Assembly: GCA_024734555.1 (NCBI GenBank)
Contig: JANPWX010000352.1
Span: forward strand, 247,372 to 311,371
Length of the DNA stretch: 64,000 bases
Direction of reading: 5' to 3'
Origin: Trochalopteron elliotii
Lineage: Eukaryota; Chordata; Aves; Passeriformes; Leiothrichidae
A program made the position numbers and the translations under genes. Below the pieces are notes generated by a model that worked only from the letters and a program-made list of their open reading frames with translations, did not search any database and was not told where the DNA came from. Position 1 is the first letter of the stretch, and every line of letters begins with the position of its first letter. Below are positions 13,748 to 27,994 of this stretch, piece after piece.

Positions 13748-14515
13748 ACTGGTTTGGGTTGGAAGCTCAGCTCATTCCACCCTCAGCCATGGGCAGGGAC
13801 ACTTCCCACTATCCCAGGCTGCTCCAAGCCCTGTCCCACCTGGCTTTGGACACCTCCAGGGATGGGGCAGCCACAGCTGCTCTAGACATCCTGTGCCATG
13901 GTCTCTCCATCCTCAGAGAGAAGAATTTCTTCCCAATATCAAATCTAACCCTGCCCTCTGGCAGTGGGAAGCCATTCCCCCTTGTCCTGTCCCTCTAGAC
14001 TCTTGTCCAAAGTCCCTCTCCAGCTCTCCTGGAGCTCCTTTAGGCCCTGGAAGGGCCTCTAAGGTCTCCCTGAAGCCTCTTCTCTTCTCCAGATGAACAC
14101 CCCCAGCTCTCCCAGGCTGGCTCCAGAGCAGAGGGGCTCCAGCCCTTGGAGCATCTCCGTGACCTCTGGACCAGCTCCAGCAGCTCCACGTCCTTTCTTT
14201 GCTGGGACCCCTGTGCTGGAGTCACCTCTGCAGGTGGGGTCTCACCTGAGTGGGGCAGAATCTCCCCCTGCCCTGCTGCCCAGGCTGGGGAATCACCCAG
14301 GGCCCTGGGGTTTTGAGGCTGCCAGGGCTGTGCTCAATCCCTTTTTCTGCCCAGCCTGTATTTGTGCTTGGGATGGCCCTGGTCCAGGGACAGGACATTG
14401 CCCTTGGCCTTGTTGAGCTCCACGGGTTTTCCACAGTCCCATCCTCCAGATCCCTCTGCATGCCATCCCTTCCCACCAGCCTATTGACAATAACAAACTT
14501 GGCATCAATCCCACT
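13748..14515 (-). repeat. Long CR1 LINE 3' fragment (~770 bp)
   Basis: Antisense CR1 from 'gactggtttgggttggaagc' through 'catgggcagggacacttccc', 'gaatttcttcccaatatcaa', 'tccccttgtcctgtccc', 'tcttctccagatgaacaccc' to 'cagatccctctgcatgccat'. It spans the whole 3' region and some upstream sequence. The overlapping frames of 60-150 codons on both strands are repeat-derived. Confidence 0.88.
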
Positions 14516-17440
14516 TCAGAAAGAATTCAAAGACCCTGAATTTCTCCACCGTTATGATAAAGTCATAGGAGACCAATCCACACATATTCCCTCAGAGAGG
14601 AAAATAATGAAGCACCAGCTCAGCTGTGCAGCACAACACAAAGGAATCCAGATGGGAGTGGACCTCTCATCCCTGTCCACAGAAAAAGCTTCAGAACTTG
14701 GGTGCTATTAGACACTGGATTATCCAAAAACTGAAACTGCATTTCCTAAGACATCCTTGAATTCACTTACTCCAGCAGCAGTAGCTATAGGAAGTGTGTG
14801 CAGCTCCATGAAACTGTATTTCCCATCCTAGAATGACATAATAATTAGTGACACTGCAGAGAGAAGCCTAAAGGTTCCTCAAGAACCAAAACCTGTGATA
14901 CAGCAACAGTTTGGTGCAAAGAGATTAAAAAACATTTTATGGACTCCTGGGATTAGCAGTGAGAGAAACTGAAGCCAATGCTCTGCAAGAAAACACTGAA
15001 CAAGGAGTGATAATCAGAGGAAGTCTCTGGAGCTGGAAAGTGTTTATTCTACCTCTCACACTCATCTGGACTTCAGAGTTAAGTTTAAAACAAAGCAGAG
15101 ATGCCACACAGGTACTCACAGAGATCTGTAGCCAAGGGAAGCACATCCTGATGATAAATTCCTTTATACTGCACTGCATGGCCCTGGACTCATGGCTGGC
15201 ACATTTCTTCACACTCAACTTCAGCACTTATTTCACAAGTTACCTCACTGAGCAGAGACATAACACCTTTTTCCACCCTATTAGTTTTAACACCATCATC
15301 TAAAACAAGACATGGGGGGTTGTCCCATGCAGGACTTGCCTCCAAACCATGGGAGAAGTCAGTTCCTACCGAGCCTCTCTGCCCTCTGAGAGGCACCAAC
15401 CTCCCATCTAAATCCTCCCCCACCACCAAATCTTCACTTAAATACAGGCTGAGCTCTAAGAATCCTTTGCTGGAACCCTGCCTCCCTCAACCACAGATCC
15501 CCTTTAGGTGCTATCTTAAACTGTATTTCCAAGATTAATTACTCCATTACAGCACCTGTTCCCCATCCCATGCCAACAACACGACCTTGAGAAAGCTGGA
15601 AAAACAAGCCCAATTCTTCTGCCTACAAGGCAGTTCTTCCACAAGGAAAGACAGCACCTCTTGATTGCATCTCTAGACAACAGCCCAGTACTTCAGGCAC
15701 TTTTTCAAACATTATCTTTTGTGGTTTGGAACCCAAAAATGGCTCTGTACTCAGCCACAAAACACCCTTTTGAATCACCACATGCGGAAGAAAATTCAGG
15801 CTATTTCTAGCTGTGTCTTCTCACTCAGATCATGAGAACAGGCAGGTGGCACAAGGGCATTTCAGATTATTTGTGAGAAACTGATGCCATGACAGTGCAG
15901 GTGTGATGGACAAGCACCAGCCAGCCAAGCCCTGGGAGCACAGGAAGAGCATAGCAAATGCTCCGTGTTGGAGCAAAGGACTTAAAGACCCTCTCAGAAC
16001 CTGTAATATCATTAATGCAATAGTGCTGGACTGGTTTTCCCCACCTCACTGAACTCACCCTGCTCTGGGTCAATCTGTGCAGCCTCCTGTTCCCACAGCT
16101 CATGGAACAGTGCCCTACAGCTTGGGCATGTGAGGTAGCTCATCCCTTCTTGAACCTGTGACCTTCAGAGCTCATTTGAGGTCAACCACCATCCTTGTTT
16201 ACATCCAGCAGCTCCATGTCTCCAAAGATGGCATCCCAGAAAAAGCAAAACCTGATACAATTTCACCATGGCCAATGTAGACATCTGCATCAGAAAGGTC
16301 TTTTTAACCCATTTTCTATTTCCATTGATAGGCTTGAAGACAAGAATTGGAAGAATACTGTTTTGTCACAGAAACTGCCCAGATTTGATTCTCACTCACC
16401 TGGAGAAGAATGTTTAGGTGAGAAGGAAACTGAGGGCCATCTACCTCCTGCTACAGGAAATGTTAAAAATCAGACCTCCCAGCACCTGAGGGCAACATCA
16501 CAATGGAAAACAAACTCTCAGCCAATGCTGGTCTGGTCATCATCCCTCCCAGGCTGCATCTCAGGACAAGGTGAAGCTGCACATGGAGAAGGGAACAACC
16601 TACCTAAATATAATCAACCCCTTGTTTGTGATGGATCATTGCTCAACCACATCTATAAAATACCAGTCTGATGTCCCCAAGGGACCTGGCTTCATTACGT
16701 GCACTCTCTGAAGTGATTTACAGCCCTGCAAGCCTCTGCTGCTGCTTGAGGAAGAAAAAATTACAACAACCATGTATTTGCCTGTAGAAATCACATCACC
16801 TGCCAGCTGGCCAGGAAGGAGCTTGGATAGTCTGCAGCTGATCTCTCCTCTTCCACGGGCCACAAGTGCAAATGCTGCACAGCACAACCTGGGACCACTC
16901 ACACCAAAGGACATTTGACAGGAGATGCCACTTCCAGGAGCCAAGCTCTTCTGGTGTCCCCTGAAACACTACCAGATACAGCTGAAGACGCCCAAGTATC
17001 CTCTGACATGTCTTACACAACTGCATGCTGAGAAAATGAAAGGATTAATATGATTTTATAGTCTTTTCCAAGGATTATGCCCTGGATTACTGTGTTAGGT
17101 GCATGTTAGCAGTGGGGTTTGTTTGTTCTAAGGAAAGGTCAGTGGTACTGTATGACAGCTTCCCCAATTCATGCACATATACAAAAAGCAGCTTACACCT
17201 GATCTAGGAGGTAATCAGGTACAAAACTTAACAATCCAGTTTTTCCTGGTAGTAAAAAGGTAAAGTTTTTTCTTTAGTTTTCCTGGTAATGGGATTTTTT
17301 TTTCCCCAGGAAAGCAATCAGTGAGACCAAGCCTCCACCACAGCTCAAAACCAGCCTTCTCAGCTCTGTTTACAACAGCACAGCCACAGAGTTTGGGTGT
17401 GAGTCAAAGCTCCATCTGTACAGCAATCCACATTCTCGTG
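14516..17440. other. CSNK1G1 intron, nothing recognised
   Basis: No repeat family, exon or RNA gene that I can support. The 158-codon frame at 16195-16671 resembles no known protein. Confidence 0.5.
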
Positions 17441-17532
17441 GAATCATGGAATGGTTTGGGTGAGAAGGGCTCTGAAAGCTCATCTCCTTCCAACCCTCCA
17501 CCATGGGCAGGGATGCCACTCACTACGACAGG
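17441..17532 (-). repeat. CR1 LINE 3' fragment
   Basis: 'gaatcatggaatggtttggg' and 'ccaccatgggcagggatgcc' mark an antisense CR1 3' end of about 90 bases. Confidence 0.8.
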
Positions 17533-18111
17533 TCCCTTCTAGATTTGATCTTAGTCTTTCAGACACACAGGGAGTGTTTCATACTCAATCATCTGCAAGT
17601 GCTGAAGCTCAGAAAGGGGGGTTAAGGTGATGAGAAAAAGCTCCAAATTCTAAGAATTGAAGCAATTAAGTGTTTATGCCTCCAGACCCATGACCCAAAC
17701 GAAGTGAGCAGCAAGGAAACGTTCCCAGATAAAAATCAGTTTATCCCAGCAACATCTTCTATCCAAATCTACCAGCACTTCCCAGCAGCTGCCCCAGGTG
17801 AACCCCCAAATGGCCCCACAGCATCCCAGAGGCCTGAAACATTGCTTCTACAGCACAGAGCAGCTCAGGCTCCTCCAGCCCATTCCAGGGATGTAACCAG
17901 AGACCATGAGCAGAGCATTAGTAGCTCACCAGCCAGGCTGAGACAGGCTGAAAGGTGAAATTAGGCAAAGGCAAGGCAACTCCAGCCAAGTGGAGCCTCC
18001 CAGCACTGGCAGCCATGGGTCAGGGTCACACCTCCCACACTGCCAGGGAGGGATGGTTACAATGAGGAAGGAGAGAGTGGGAGGCAAAGCCAGGCTTTAG
18101 GTGCCTCGTTG

Positions 18112-18388
18112 GGGCTGAGGGAACAACAAGATGAGAGGACATGGCCTCAATCTGTGCCAGAGGAGGTTCAGGTTGGACATCAGGAGGAATTTCTCCTCAG
18201 AAGGAGTTATGAAGCATTGGAATGGGCTGCTCAGGGAAGTGGTGGAGTCACCATTGCTGGAGGTGTTCAAAAAATGACTGATGGTAGGACTTACTGTTCT
18301 CTTCTAGCTCAAAAGGTGGTGACTGGTCAAAAGTTGGGCTTGATCTTAAAGGTCTTTTCCATCCTAAATGTTTCAGTAATTCTGGGAT
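18112..18388 (+). repeat. CR1 LINE 3' fragment
   Basis: Sense CR1: 'gagaggacatggcctcaatc', 'caggttggacatcaggagga atttctcc', 'gtggtggagtcaccattgct ggaggtgttcaa', ending 'ttaaaggtcttttccatcct'. About 280 bases. Confidence 0.85.
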
Positions 18389-18620
18389 GAGATGATTCTG
18401 ACTGAAGAGCTGAACAGTTTGGTAACCCAGGTTACCAAACAGGCATGCCTGGTACACACACATCAGATGTGCACCACAGTTAACATCCAGCTACCCCAAA
18501 AGGCACCTTCTTGGTCCTCAATCCATCAAACACCCTCAAGTCTCTCCTTTTCACCAGTTCTGGCACTTGTCTGATCTCTCAGTGAGTCAACTCCAGAACT
18601 GCAGGGCTGGCTGTCAGCTG

Positions 18621-18812
18621 AATCCCAGACTGGACTGGGTTGGAAGGAATCTTAAAGCTCACCCAGCTCCATCCCCCTGCCATGGGCAAGGACACCTTCC
18701 ACTATCCCAGGGTGCTCCAAGCCCTGTCCAACCTGGCCTTGAGCACTTACAGAGGTGGGGCAACCACAGCTTCTCTGGGCAACCTGTGCCAGGGCATCAC
18801 CATCCTACTGGG
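18621..18812 (-). repeat. CR1 LINE 3' fragment
   Basis: Antisense CR1: 'aatcccagactggactgggt tggaaggaatcttaaagctc', 'ggacaccttccactatccca', 'ctctgggcaacctgtgccag'. About 190 bases. Confidence 0.87.
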
Positions 18813-21800
18813 AGGTTAAAAGAAGCCTCAGAACCAGCACAAGGATGACACACACCATCCTTCCCAGTGGGATCAGGTTGTCACACACTGTTGCTGCATT
18901 AACTGGACAGAGAAGGAACTTGGGGACATTTATGATTCCTCTAACACCCCACAATACACACATGAACTTAAGGAGTTCTGCTTCCCCTGTCCTTTGGTAG
19001 TTTTCAGTAGCTTTGTGTAACAATGGCAGAACATAAAGGCTCTCATTTGTGTTATGCTTAACACACTGGTTGTGCTAAGCAGGAACAGCTTTCCCTCAAA
19101 CTGCAGACACACCTTCTACCCTCACAGGTTTCTGGAACACTGGGATGTAGCACATCCTCTACCCACCATCCCATCAGGAGAAAACAGGACAGGAAATGCT
19201 GAATTTCAAAACTGGAAGATGCAGCACAAGGGAATGCTAGTTCAGGATGCTACTTCAAGTACCAGCTGTACATCTCACTACAAGTAAAGGATATTCAAGT
19301 TACCTCTGGCTTAACTGGTGCCAAAATTTTGTGGCAGACACCTAGAACTTCTCAAAAATTACCAAAACAGAGTCAAACAAGTACCAAAATCCCTAATTTT
19401 GGAGCATCCACACTGTGTCCTGAAGCATTTCCAGCACTGGAGAAATCTTATTTTCCAGCAGAGGCACCCCTAGCCTAAACAAGCAGATACTTTGATCTCC
19501 AAAACCTTGAAAATACCTGCAAAGCTGAACTTCTCTACCCAATTCTTACTTTTCAGGTACAGAGCTACCACCAGTACACCCCCAGTTACAGACCAGTAAA
19601 TTTCCTCTTGAAGATCATCTGTCCAGTGCACACCTCCATGTCCAAACTGCACAAGAAGCAGCACAATGGGAGCAAGATATCCTTGTGGGGAAGGGAAATG
19701 GCACAGCTCTGCTTTGATTTGTGTAGTCTCTGCAGACATGGACAAGAAAACAGACCAAAAAATCCACGTTGCAGGTAGTTCACCCCAGCAAAGAATGCCT
19801 GTGCAATCTTCCCCCACACAAAGTGGTCCTGGATGTACAGGACAAACCCCCAGAATGGGGATGTTTCAGAGACAAGAGCTGCTGGGAACTTCTTGCAGTG
19901 ACCACCAGGACCACTCACCCCATTGGGTCACTCTCTTCCCCCAGCTGGAAAACTGACACAGGAGTTGGTTTCCCATGGAAATATGAAATAGAGAAATAGA
20001 AAATAGAAAATAGTCTAGCAAAGAATACAGTTCATCACAGAAAACCTATGGACAGCAAGATTCCCACCAAATAGAATTAATCCATACAGTGCTAATTGAT
20101 AGAATTAATCCATACAGTGCTAATTGCCCAAGTAACACTAACTGTTGTAAAACAGCTTAATCCCATCCCCCTGCTCCCAACACCACATTCATGGAAACAC
20201 TAAAAACCACAGACAAGGGCTCACAGTACACCACAAAAATCAGGATCCATCATTACTGGACTCAAACTGCAAGGCCTGCAGTGGGATTTTAGCAAGGAAA
20301 TGGAAATCACACTGGCATACAATTGTTCCGCCCCCCTGTTCGCCTTCACACATTTCTCACAGGTCAATTTTAAAGAATTAAGTCTTGTTCAGTGAAACAT
20401 CTGGTGGCTGTTGCTAGAGGAAACCGACTATCTGCAACATTGGAGCAAAAATAATGAGTTACATAAAAGCCAGACTGCATAAGCAAGGACAAGGGTTTTG
20501 CCAGTCTGTGAATCTCAAAACCTTATGTGAAACCTCAAGTTTAACTTCTGGGTTAGAATACAATGAAATCAATTCACACACATTACAAAACCCACAAAGA
20601 TTTAAGTTTTCTTTCAGTTTATGAGGATATAATTGTGATGTATTGGAATTAACTTTCTAGCTAGCAGCTGTCCTAAAGATTTTCTGCAAAGAGCACAGAC
20701 AGATGAATTACAGCTTAAAAACGGACCATTTCAGCTTTAGGCACTTTCAGACTTAGTTCAAGACAGAACAAGTTCAAGAGCTAGAGAAGAGGGTTTTCAT
20801 CTTTCACTACATGAGTTTTCCCATGCCTAATGGAAGAATATTTTCCCTTAATGCTAAAGATCACCTTTTCCTCAGGGTTCCTCAGTGTCTGGAGACCAAA
20901 ACGGACCAGCTGAGGCTGCACTGGGCTGAACAGGAGGAGTGATTTTGTGGGAGAAGTTGAGAGGAGCTCTAAATTATCACCATACACATCCACAAGACCA
21001 ACCAGAAGCCTTTAAGATTTCTGATCTTTGATGGGTGCTCTCCAGCTCCTGAAATCCCACAACTGGAGGGGCAAAATTCCCAAGAACATCTCCAGCAGGC
21101 AGCTCTAATATATTGGAATTGCACTTCACACGATGTACCTTTCTACAAATAGATATTGCTGTTTTCTGAGGAGTGCTTAAGCACTTAAATAATCCAGAAG
21201 CCTGATGGATGACTAATACAGCTAGAAAGCTCCTTGTACAAAAAGAAATTTAGGCTTCCCCACATTACCAGGGTTGCTCTCAGGATGCAAGCAGGGTACA
21301 GAGGAGGCACCCACAGCCCTCACAGCTGTCTCCCTGCTTTTGGACATCAGCTTGAGGCTGCAGCTGCTGTTGCTCTTGTTCATTTATGCCATCCAGGGGA
21401 AAAAAAATAAAATTTGCACCTAAGGCCAAATTCCTCAAGCTGGACGTGGCTGACTGAGCACACTGAGGTCACAGTGCCAAGAGCCAGCTCCTCACTCAGA
21501 TGGATAACTTCAGCACAAATGTGGGAGGGAAGCATCTGGCCCTGGTTTCACTGGAGCTGGGAAGAAGTCAGGCCAGTGCACCCTGGGCATCCTGAGGCAG
21601 GGAACAAGCAGGTGAGGACACACACAGACAAGTAATGGCATGAGGCAGAGTGCTGGCTCACAGCAGCACCAGTGGAAAGCATAGAATGGGAAAACCAGTG
21701 TGTCTGTAAATATTAAATTAAAATATACAGCAAGATAAAAGGAGGCAGGAACAGGAAACAAGCTTCACCCTAGTGAAAAAGCATGCAACACACACAAACC

Positions 21801-23163
21801 TCAGGAAATAGGTACATCTAAATAAAAAAAAAACTTCCCAAGATCCCCGACATCTTACAGGCAGGATATACAAAAACAAGCCAGCGACTTCATTTGCAAA
21901 AGAAACCCTCCACAACATCACAACAGCAAAGCTTTAAGACTGCAGGGGCTTCTCTTTGAGAAAAAAAATAATGTGAAAGAAGGCCCAGGCAGATGACATA
22001 GCTTCTGCTGGGCTCACAGAAGATATTAAAGCACTGTACTGCACCAGCCTGAACTGCTCAAACGGAACACTTTTCAACAATTAATGGCACTCCTACTACT
22101 GTCACCAAAAATAGACAAATTGGTTTTAGGGAATGAAGCTGCAAAAATAATGTGAGATACAATATCAAGCAAAATTGGAACCAGATTTCTCCTCCAGGCT
22201 GGAAGCTGCTGAGAGGATGAAATTGTGGCCCATCCACTGTGGCCTCCCCACCCCCAGCTGAAATTACCAAAAAGCAAGAGCTCATGAAGCTTTCTACAGA
22301 GAAAATTCTAAATGGAAATTACAGTTTTAAAAGAATTTGTTTTGTCACATCACTTTGGCCAAAAACAGAAACAACGTTCCCAAAGGATGCTGCACAATTA
22401 TGGCCCTAAACAAAACAACCCAATGACTTAACCAGGATCACTTAGCCTGCAAAGGAAAAAAAAAATGTTTATCACTACATAAATGCATTTTCAGAAGTCC
22501 AAAAAGAGAACTCTAGTGCCAGTTTCAGAATTTATGTACACCCCAACAACCCCTTGTGCCAAACAGGGACTTGCACTCCCTGAAGGAGAACACTTACTGG
22601 TTTATTTTCATGAAATCAAGTGATCTACCCCCACTGGAACCAGACCAACACTCTCACCTACAAATACTATTCCATTTGATTTCTGGAGAGGAAAATTTTC
22701 CCAACCACTTCAGTTTGGAGTTTTCTGCTCCTTCCGTAGGTGAGCTGTTACAAAACAGGTAACCTGGCCCTTATTTTGTTTATCACACAAACACTTACAC
22801 AGAGAACACAACAACTCTGCTCTCAGTTCACCACAGAAGACTCTGAACTCTCCCTGCCTTTAATCCTGCCCAATTTCCTTGTTTGTCACTCACAAGCAAC
22901 ACTGCAGCTACTTCTCAGCTCCACACCTATCTTTCTAAAAATAATGCCAGGGAAAGGAAATCAGGGATGTAATTTCCCAGATAAGTTGCTTCAGATGAAA
23001 AAATGCTGACAAAACTGAGGGGGGAAAAAAAATCACAATGGAAATAAGGAATAAGAATTGAACAACTTACATTTGGTCTCTAAGCAGCCTTCCATAGGCC
23101 TGGCAGATATTTAACTGATAATCCAGATAAGATACTGGATTTTTAGTGTCTTGCCTTATCTAG
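18813..23163. other. CSNK1G1 intron without recognisable gene
   Basis: Apart from the 28-base tandem duplication at 20071-20126, I see no repeat, exon or RNA gene. AT-rich, with scattered short A runs. Confidence 0.5.
20071..20126. repeat. Perfect 28-bp tandem duplication
   Basis: The 28-base unit starting 'atagaattaatccatacagt' and ending 'gctaattg' occurs twice in direct contact (20071-20098 and 20099-20126) with no mismatch. This is a minimal two-copy tandem repeat, probably a recent duplication. Confidence 0.9.
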
Positions 23164-23570
23164 AGAATCAAAGAATCACAGAATGGTTTGGGTTGGATGG
23201 GACCTTAAAGATCAGCTTGTTCCACCCCCTGCCAAGAGCAAGAACAACTTCTACTAGCCCAGGTTGCTCCAAGCCATGTCCTGGCCTTGGGCACTTCCAG
23301 GGATGGGGCAGCCACAGCTGCTCTGGGTACCCTGTGCCAGGGTCTCACCACCCTCACAGGGAACAATTTCTCACTTGTATTTAACCTAAATTTCCCCTAT
23401 TTCAGTTTGAAATCATTCTCACTTGTCCTGTCACTACAATTCTGGATGAACAGTTCCTCTCCAGCTTCCCTGTAGCCCCTGCAAGTCCCAGAAGGTGCTC
23501 TGAGCTGTCCATGCAACCTTCCCTTCTCCAGGCTGAACACCCTCAGTTCTCCCTCTTTCCATAAGGGAGA
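23164..23570 (-). repeat. CR1 LINE 3' fragment
   Basis: Antisense CR1: 'gaatcacagaatggtttggg ttggatgggaccttaaagat', 'ctgctctgggtaccctgtgc', 'tctccaggctgaacaccctc'. About 400 bases. Confidence 0.88.
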
Positions 23571-26500
23571 CACCTCTTATCAAACACAGGTGAGTTTGGG
23601 GTTTTTAGGAAGGAATATTTGAGCCCCCAAGCTAAGACACTCCAGAATATCAAAGGCATGTGACACTCACCACACGATGTCTAACTCACTTCTCAGTCTT
23701 GTTATCCAAAATCACAGGGCAGTGAGTGCTGGGGCACGGGAGCAGCAGAGCAGCCAGGCACTCATATCTGTACTGAACCTGGTAAGGAAGAAAACACATT
23801 TTGGGAAGTCTCTGTGCAACAGTTCACACCAGTGACTTCCAATCTTACTGTATTCTGCTTAAAAACAAAAAGGTCATTGTTTAGTTTCAGCTGGATATGG
23901 CAGCTTTCAAGCACTGGGGATGAAACAGAGCCAAACCCCATTGCTCATAGGAAAATCAGTCTCCTTACCCTATGTCAGGGGAAGCTCATAGCTTTCCATG
24001 CAACAAATAATGTGAACTTTAGTTCAGAAGACAGTGTTTGTTTTTTTTTAAATAGATATTTCTCTCCCTTCAGTAATTGGAGGTTTGTTTTTTGCTAAAC
24101 TGTGTTTCCCCACCTCAGGAAACAGGTTCCCAAACCTGAAATCCCTTGACACAGTGTTCCTGGGCTGGCTCCATCTCCTGCTGTGCTCCAGGCACTTTGG
24201 TCAAAAGGAAGCACAAGGGTTTTTCTTGTTTGTTTGTAACTTTCTCCCTTTAAAAAAACACCCTCCAGAGAACAGGGTCCAAACATTTCTGAGGGGGAGT
24301 TCACTGTAAGACAGGTGAGGAAGTCAAACCAAAATGAAACTATTTCTGGGTAACTCTGCCCAGAGACAGCCTGCTCTGTTCTGCACTCAAAACTTGGGTA
24401 TGTACTTTCCTTTGGAAGAAAACACATGGACAGTTCTAACAAAAATGAAAATTTTCAAAAGCAACTTTAAGTTCTGAGAAGCTCTGACTGTGATCTAAAG
24501 TTTCTTCTGAAATACCACGGGAGACTCCCTTACACAGCCTACAAACAACCAGCTCCCCAATGGGTATTCAAAGCTAAGTTAGCACTTTACCCTTATTTTT
24601 CCAACTGTTACAGCAAGGTAACAGTAAAGGTCCATATTAATTTCTTAAACCAGAGGGTGTTTTTGCTTTTTCCAACATGAAGTGCAAGAGAGACTGAAGC
24701 CACCACGGCCGTGCTGCTGAGTGACACCACTTTGACTGAAGCACGTGGGAATTTGGTGTCTCCCTCTGCCCTGTCCTTTCAGGAACTTGTGGTCAGTCCA
24801 GTCCAAGTCACATCCATGCTCTTCTAATGTTGTTCATGGTTTCTGTCCTCAAGAAGCATGGAGGATTGCTCAGTGGTGTTGTAGCAGACCTTGAAAGTCC
24901 TCACGAGCTCCCAACAGCTATCATTAATTAATCCTCCTCTACAATTATCCAGCACCAGCTTCGGAATGAAGCCAACCACCAGTGTGAGGAACACACACCA
25001 CTACTCCAGTGTACAAGCAGTGACACTCATTCCTCTCAAATGAAAAGGCATTAGGGAGCTGAATGTAGCCCTCAATATAAAATTTGCTGTGAAGCATTTA
25101 AGGCCAACTTTTGTTCTAAATGACACTAAAGTAATTTCAAGTTATTTGACCGGGTCAGAGGCTGCAGCAAGGAAGAACCAGCCAAACTTGTACCAAACCA
25201 AGACCTAAAAGAAAGGGAAAACACAAGCACCTATTCACAGGAAAACAGGGATTGCAGCTTTATTTAGTCACTTGTCATCCACTCCTGGGCAAAAAACTGG
25301 AGCATCCCATTAACGTGACAGTCCACATATTTAAATGCTGAACACCCTTTCAGCTCTGCTGTCTTGCCACTTGGAACATGCCCAATTTAAACTTAGAAAA
25401 CCAAAAGCTCTGCATAAAAATCCTGGATGGGTTCATTGGCCAGAAACTCACTCAGTTTCCTTATGCCAATCCCAATGTTCAGGGGTGACTCCAAACAAGG
25501 AAGTGAAACAGAAGACTCTATTTATAATACACTCCATGGTACAATGATTCACTTTAGGAATAAAGGTATATAAATCATCTCATGCCACCCTAAAGTTCAG
25601 GTTTGAACCAGGGGTTAAGCATTACTCACGTTCTGCTCAAAGAACAAGACGACCAGCACATTACAGAGGATCAAAGTGTAATGTGGGAAAATCCGTGCAC
25701 TGGTCAGACTCTGCCACTTCCCACTGGCAAGGCCAAGTGACAAAACCCACCCCCACCTCATTCAAGACCTTTTTTAACAGAGCTTTTGACCTGAAGGACA
25801 GAAAACATGACTCCCACATTCATAGAGACATGACTCCAGAGAGAGAGAGAACCTGAGGTTCAAAATGCAGAGCTTGGTCTCCCATCCCTTCCCTGGCCAT
25901 CCACCCAGAAATCCTGCCCATGTTAAACGTGGCCAGGAAGCCAAGGAACCCCGTTCAGCTGCAAGCATGGCATGGAGCAGAAATGCACCTCTGGCAGCAG
26001 CAGAAAGCAATGGTTAGCAAGTGAGAATATGTGGACAGCCTGGTTAGAGCACCAGTTTATCACAGTAACGAGCTCCAGCCCCTCCCTTTCCATCCAGCTT
26101 TGATGCCCAAAGCCTGACATTATGGAGAATCCAGGGACCACGTGCCTGGCTGAAGGGAAGAATAAGGCAGAATGAAGAATGACAATGAAAGAGAAGTCTG
26201 AAACTATGACTAGCAAGTGGGACCCTTTCTAGCTCTTGACAAATAATTAACTCTTTTTGCACTTAATTAGCATCTTGAGACACTGAGCCCATTTCCTGTG
26301 ACATCTCTTAGCATGGATGGTTCCAGTGAGGCCTTAGGCCCAGAGACACCTGGAGCTGAACAGGCCTTGATGTTTTACAACCATGCATGAGGATGCTCTG
26401 CTTTGTACAAGGCACTTCAGCAAGAAGGGTTACTTATTTTCCAGAGTGCCAAAGGCAGGAGGACATGAGGCATCCAGGGGTGTGGAGCTGGGCACAGGCC

Positions 26501-26614
26501 CCATACACCTGTATTCAGGACAAGCCCCTCTGCATCAATGAACAGACCCACAGCAAAGCTGTCTCTTCCCAGCACACTGCCAACAAGCAGCACGTTGGTC
26601 AGCCCTCAAAGGCC
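23571..26614. other. CSNK1G1 intron, nothing recognised
   Basis: No supportable feature; frames are short and non-homologous. Confidence 0.5.
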
Positions 26615-26780
26615 ACTTTAGGAAGAAGTTCTTTACTCATTCCAGGTGAGGCACTGGAACAGAGAGACTGTGGACTCTCCACCCCTGTAAGTATTCAAGA
26701 CCAGGTTGGACAGGCCTCAGGTGTCCCTGCCCATAGCAGGGGCAGAACAAGATGAGCTTTGAGGGCCCATTCAACATAAA
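26615..26780 (+). repeat. CR1 LINE 3' fragment
   Basis: Sense CR1: 'taggaagaagttctttactc', 'agtattcaagaccaggttgg', 'gtgtccctgcccatagcagg', 'gatgagctttgagggcccat'. Moderately diverged. Confidence 0.75.
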
Positions 26781-27802
26781 CCATTATCTGAATATCACAG
26801 AAACACAAAAACACCACCACAACAGCTGGAGAAGCCACAAAGACACCCAAAAAACCTTCAAACTGTCAGTGTGTGAGAACAGGGCTCCACCAGAAGCTTT
26901 AAGCTTTGCTGGTGGTTTTCTACACTACTTTTCAAAGCAAGGAGCAGATGAGAAGTTTGTTTCAGTTTCAGAGTAAAAACTAATGTCCTTGCAGGCATCA
27001 TATGAAGAGCTAGTATTTACTACCTACAGCACACAACCAGGTCTTTCAACTCTTCCAGGGGCCAGGGAAATGCGTGCCAGCCTGAACCAGGAGGCATGAC
27101 TTCTGTGGCCTAGTGCCTCCAAGGTGGGGGTACAGCACAGCCACTTTTTGGCTCCCCAAGGAGGACATGGCTTCTGCCACAGCAGGGAAGGTGACTCTAC
27201 AAATCCACTTCTCCACAGTTCTCCCAGAAAGCTGGTACACAGTTTTTAGATCTTTCGTACTTCAGCTCAATATTTTATTACCTGTTAACAGCACAAAACT
27301 CTGGGTAGCACTTGGAAAAAGATTCTCAGCTTTAGGCTTGAGGTGTTTGTACTCTTCCCAAATTAAAGCACAAAGAACAACATTCAAATTCCAACCTAAT
27401 GGACACTGCCCTACTCCAAAGTGTTCACACCACCGAGCACAGCAGAAAAGGTACAATGGCTCCCACCAGCATGAGATGATGGAATGCAATCTCAAGAGCC
27501 AACACTTGCATTGAGCTCTGACAATGAGAGTCTAGCTTAGCAGTGCCCAAGATGTGTAATTCTCTGGAAATAGGATGTGTAATTCTCAGAAACAAGAAAC
27601 TTACCTGGAAAGCAGCCCATCAGTCTTGGACCAGTGGGGGTTCACATGAGCAGACTCCCAGTCAAAGCATTCCACACTCATATGAAAAATATAAGGTCTC
27701 TGCAGACCATTTCTGCTATGTGGTAAAGCCCCTTCAGGATACCCCAAGTGTACCAGACAGTTTCAGCATAAACCTTTAAATATATGAAGCTGAAGTTGTG
27801 TC

Positions 27803-27994
27803 AGGGGAGGGTTAGGTTGGATGTTAGGAAGAGGTTCTTCCCCCAAAGGGTGGTCAGGCACCAAACAGTCTCCCCAGGGAATGGTCACAGCCCCAGAGCT
27901 GCCACAGCTCAAGGAGCTTTTGGACAACACTTTCAGGCACAGGGTGGGACTGCTGGGGTGTCTGTGCAGCACCAGGAGTTGGATTTGATGATCC
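27803..27994 (+). repeat. CR1 LINE 3' fragment, left part of an interrupted copy
   Basis: Sense CR1: 'gggttaggttggatgttagg aagagg', 'gggtggtcaggcaccaaaca', 'ggagttggatttgatgatcc'. It stops at 27994; the expected continuation 'ttgtgggtcccttccaactc' resumes at 28240. The 245 bases between are not CR1. Confidence 0.85.
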
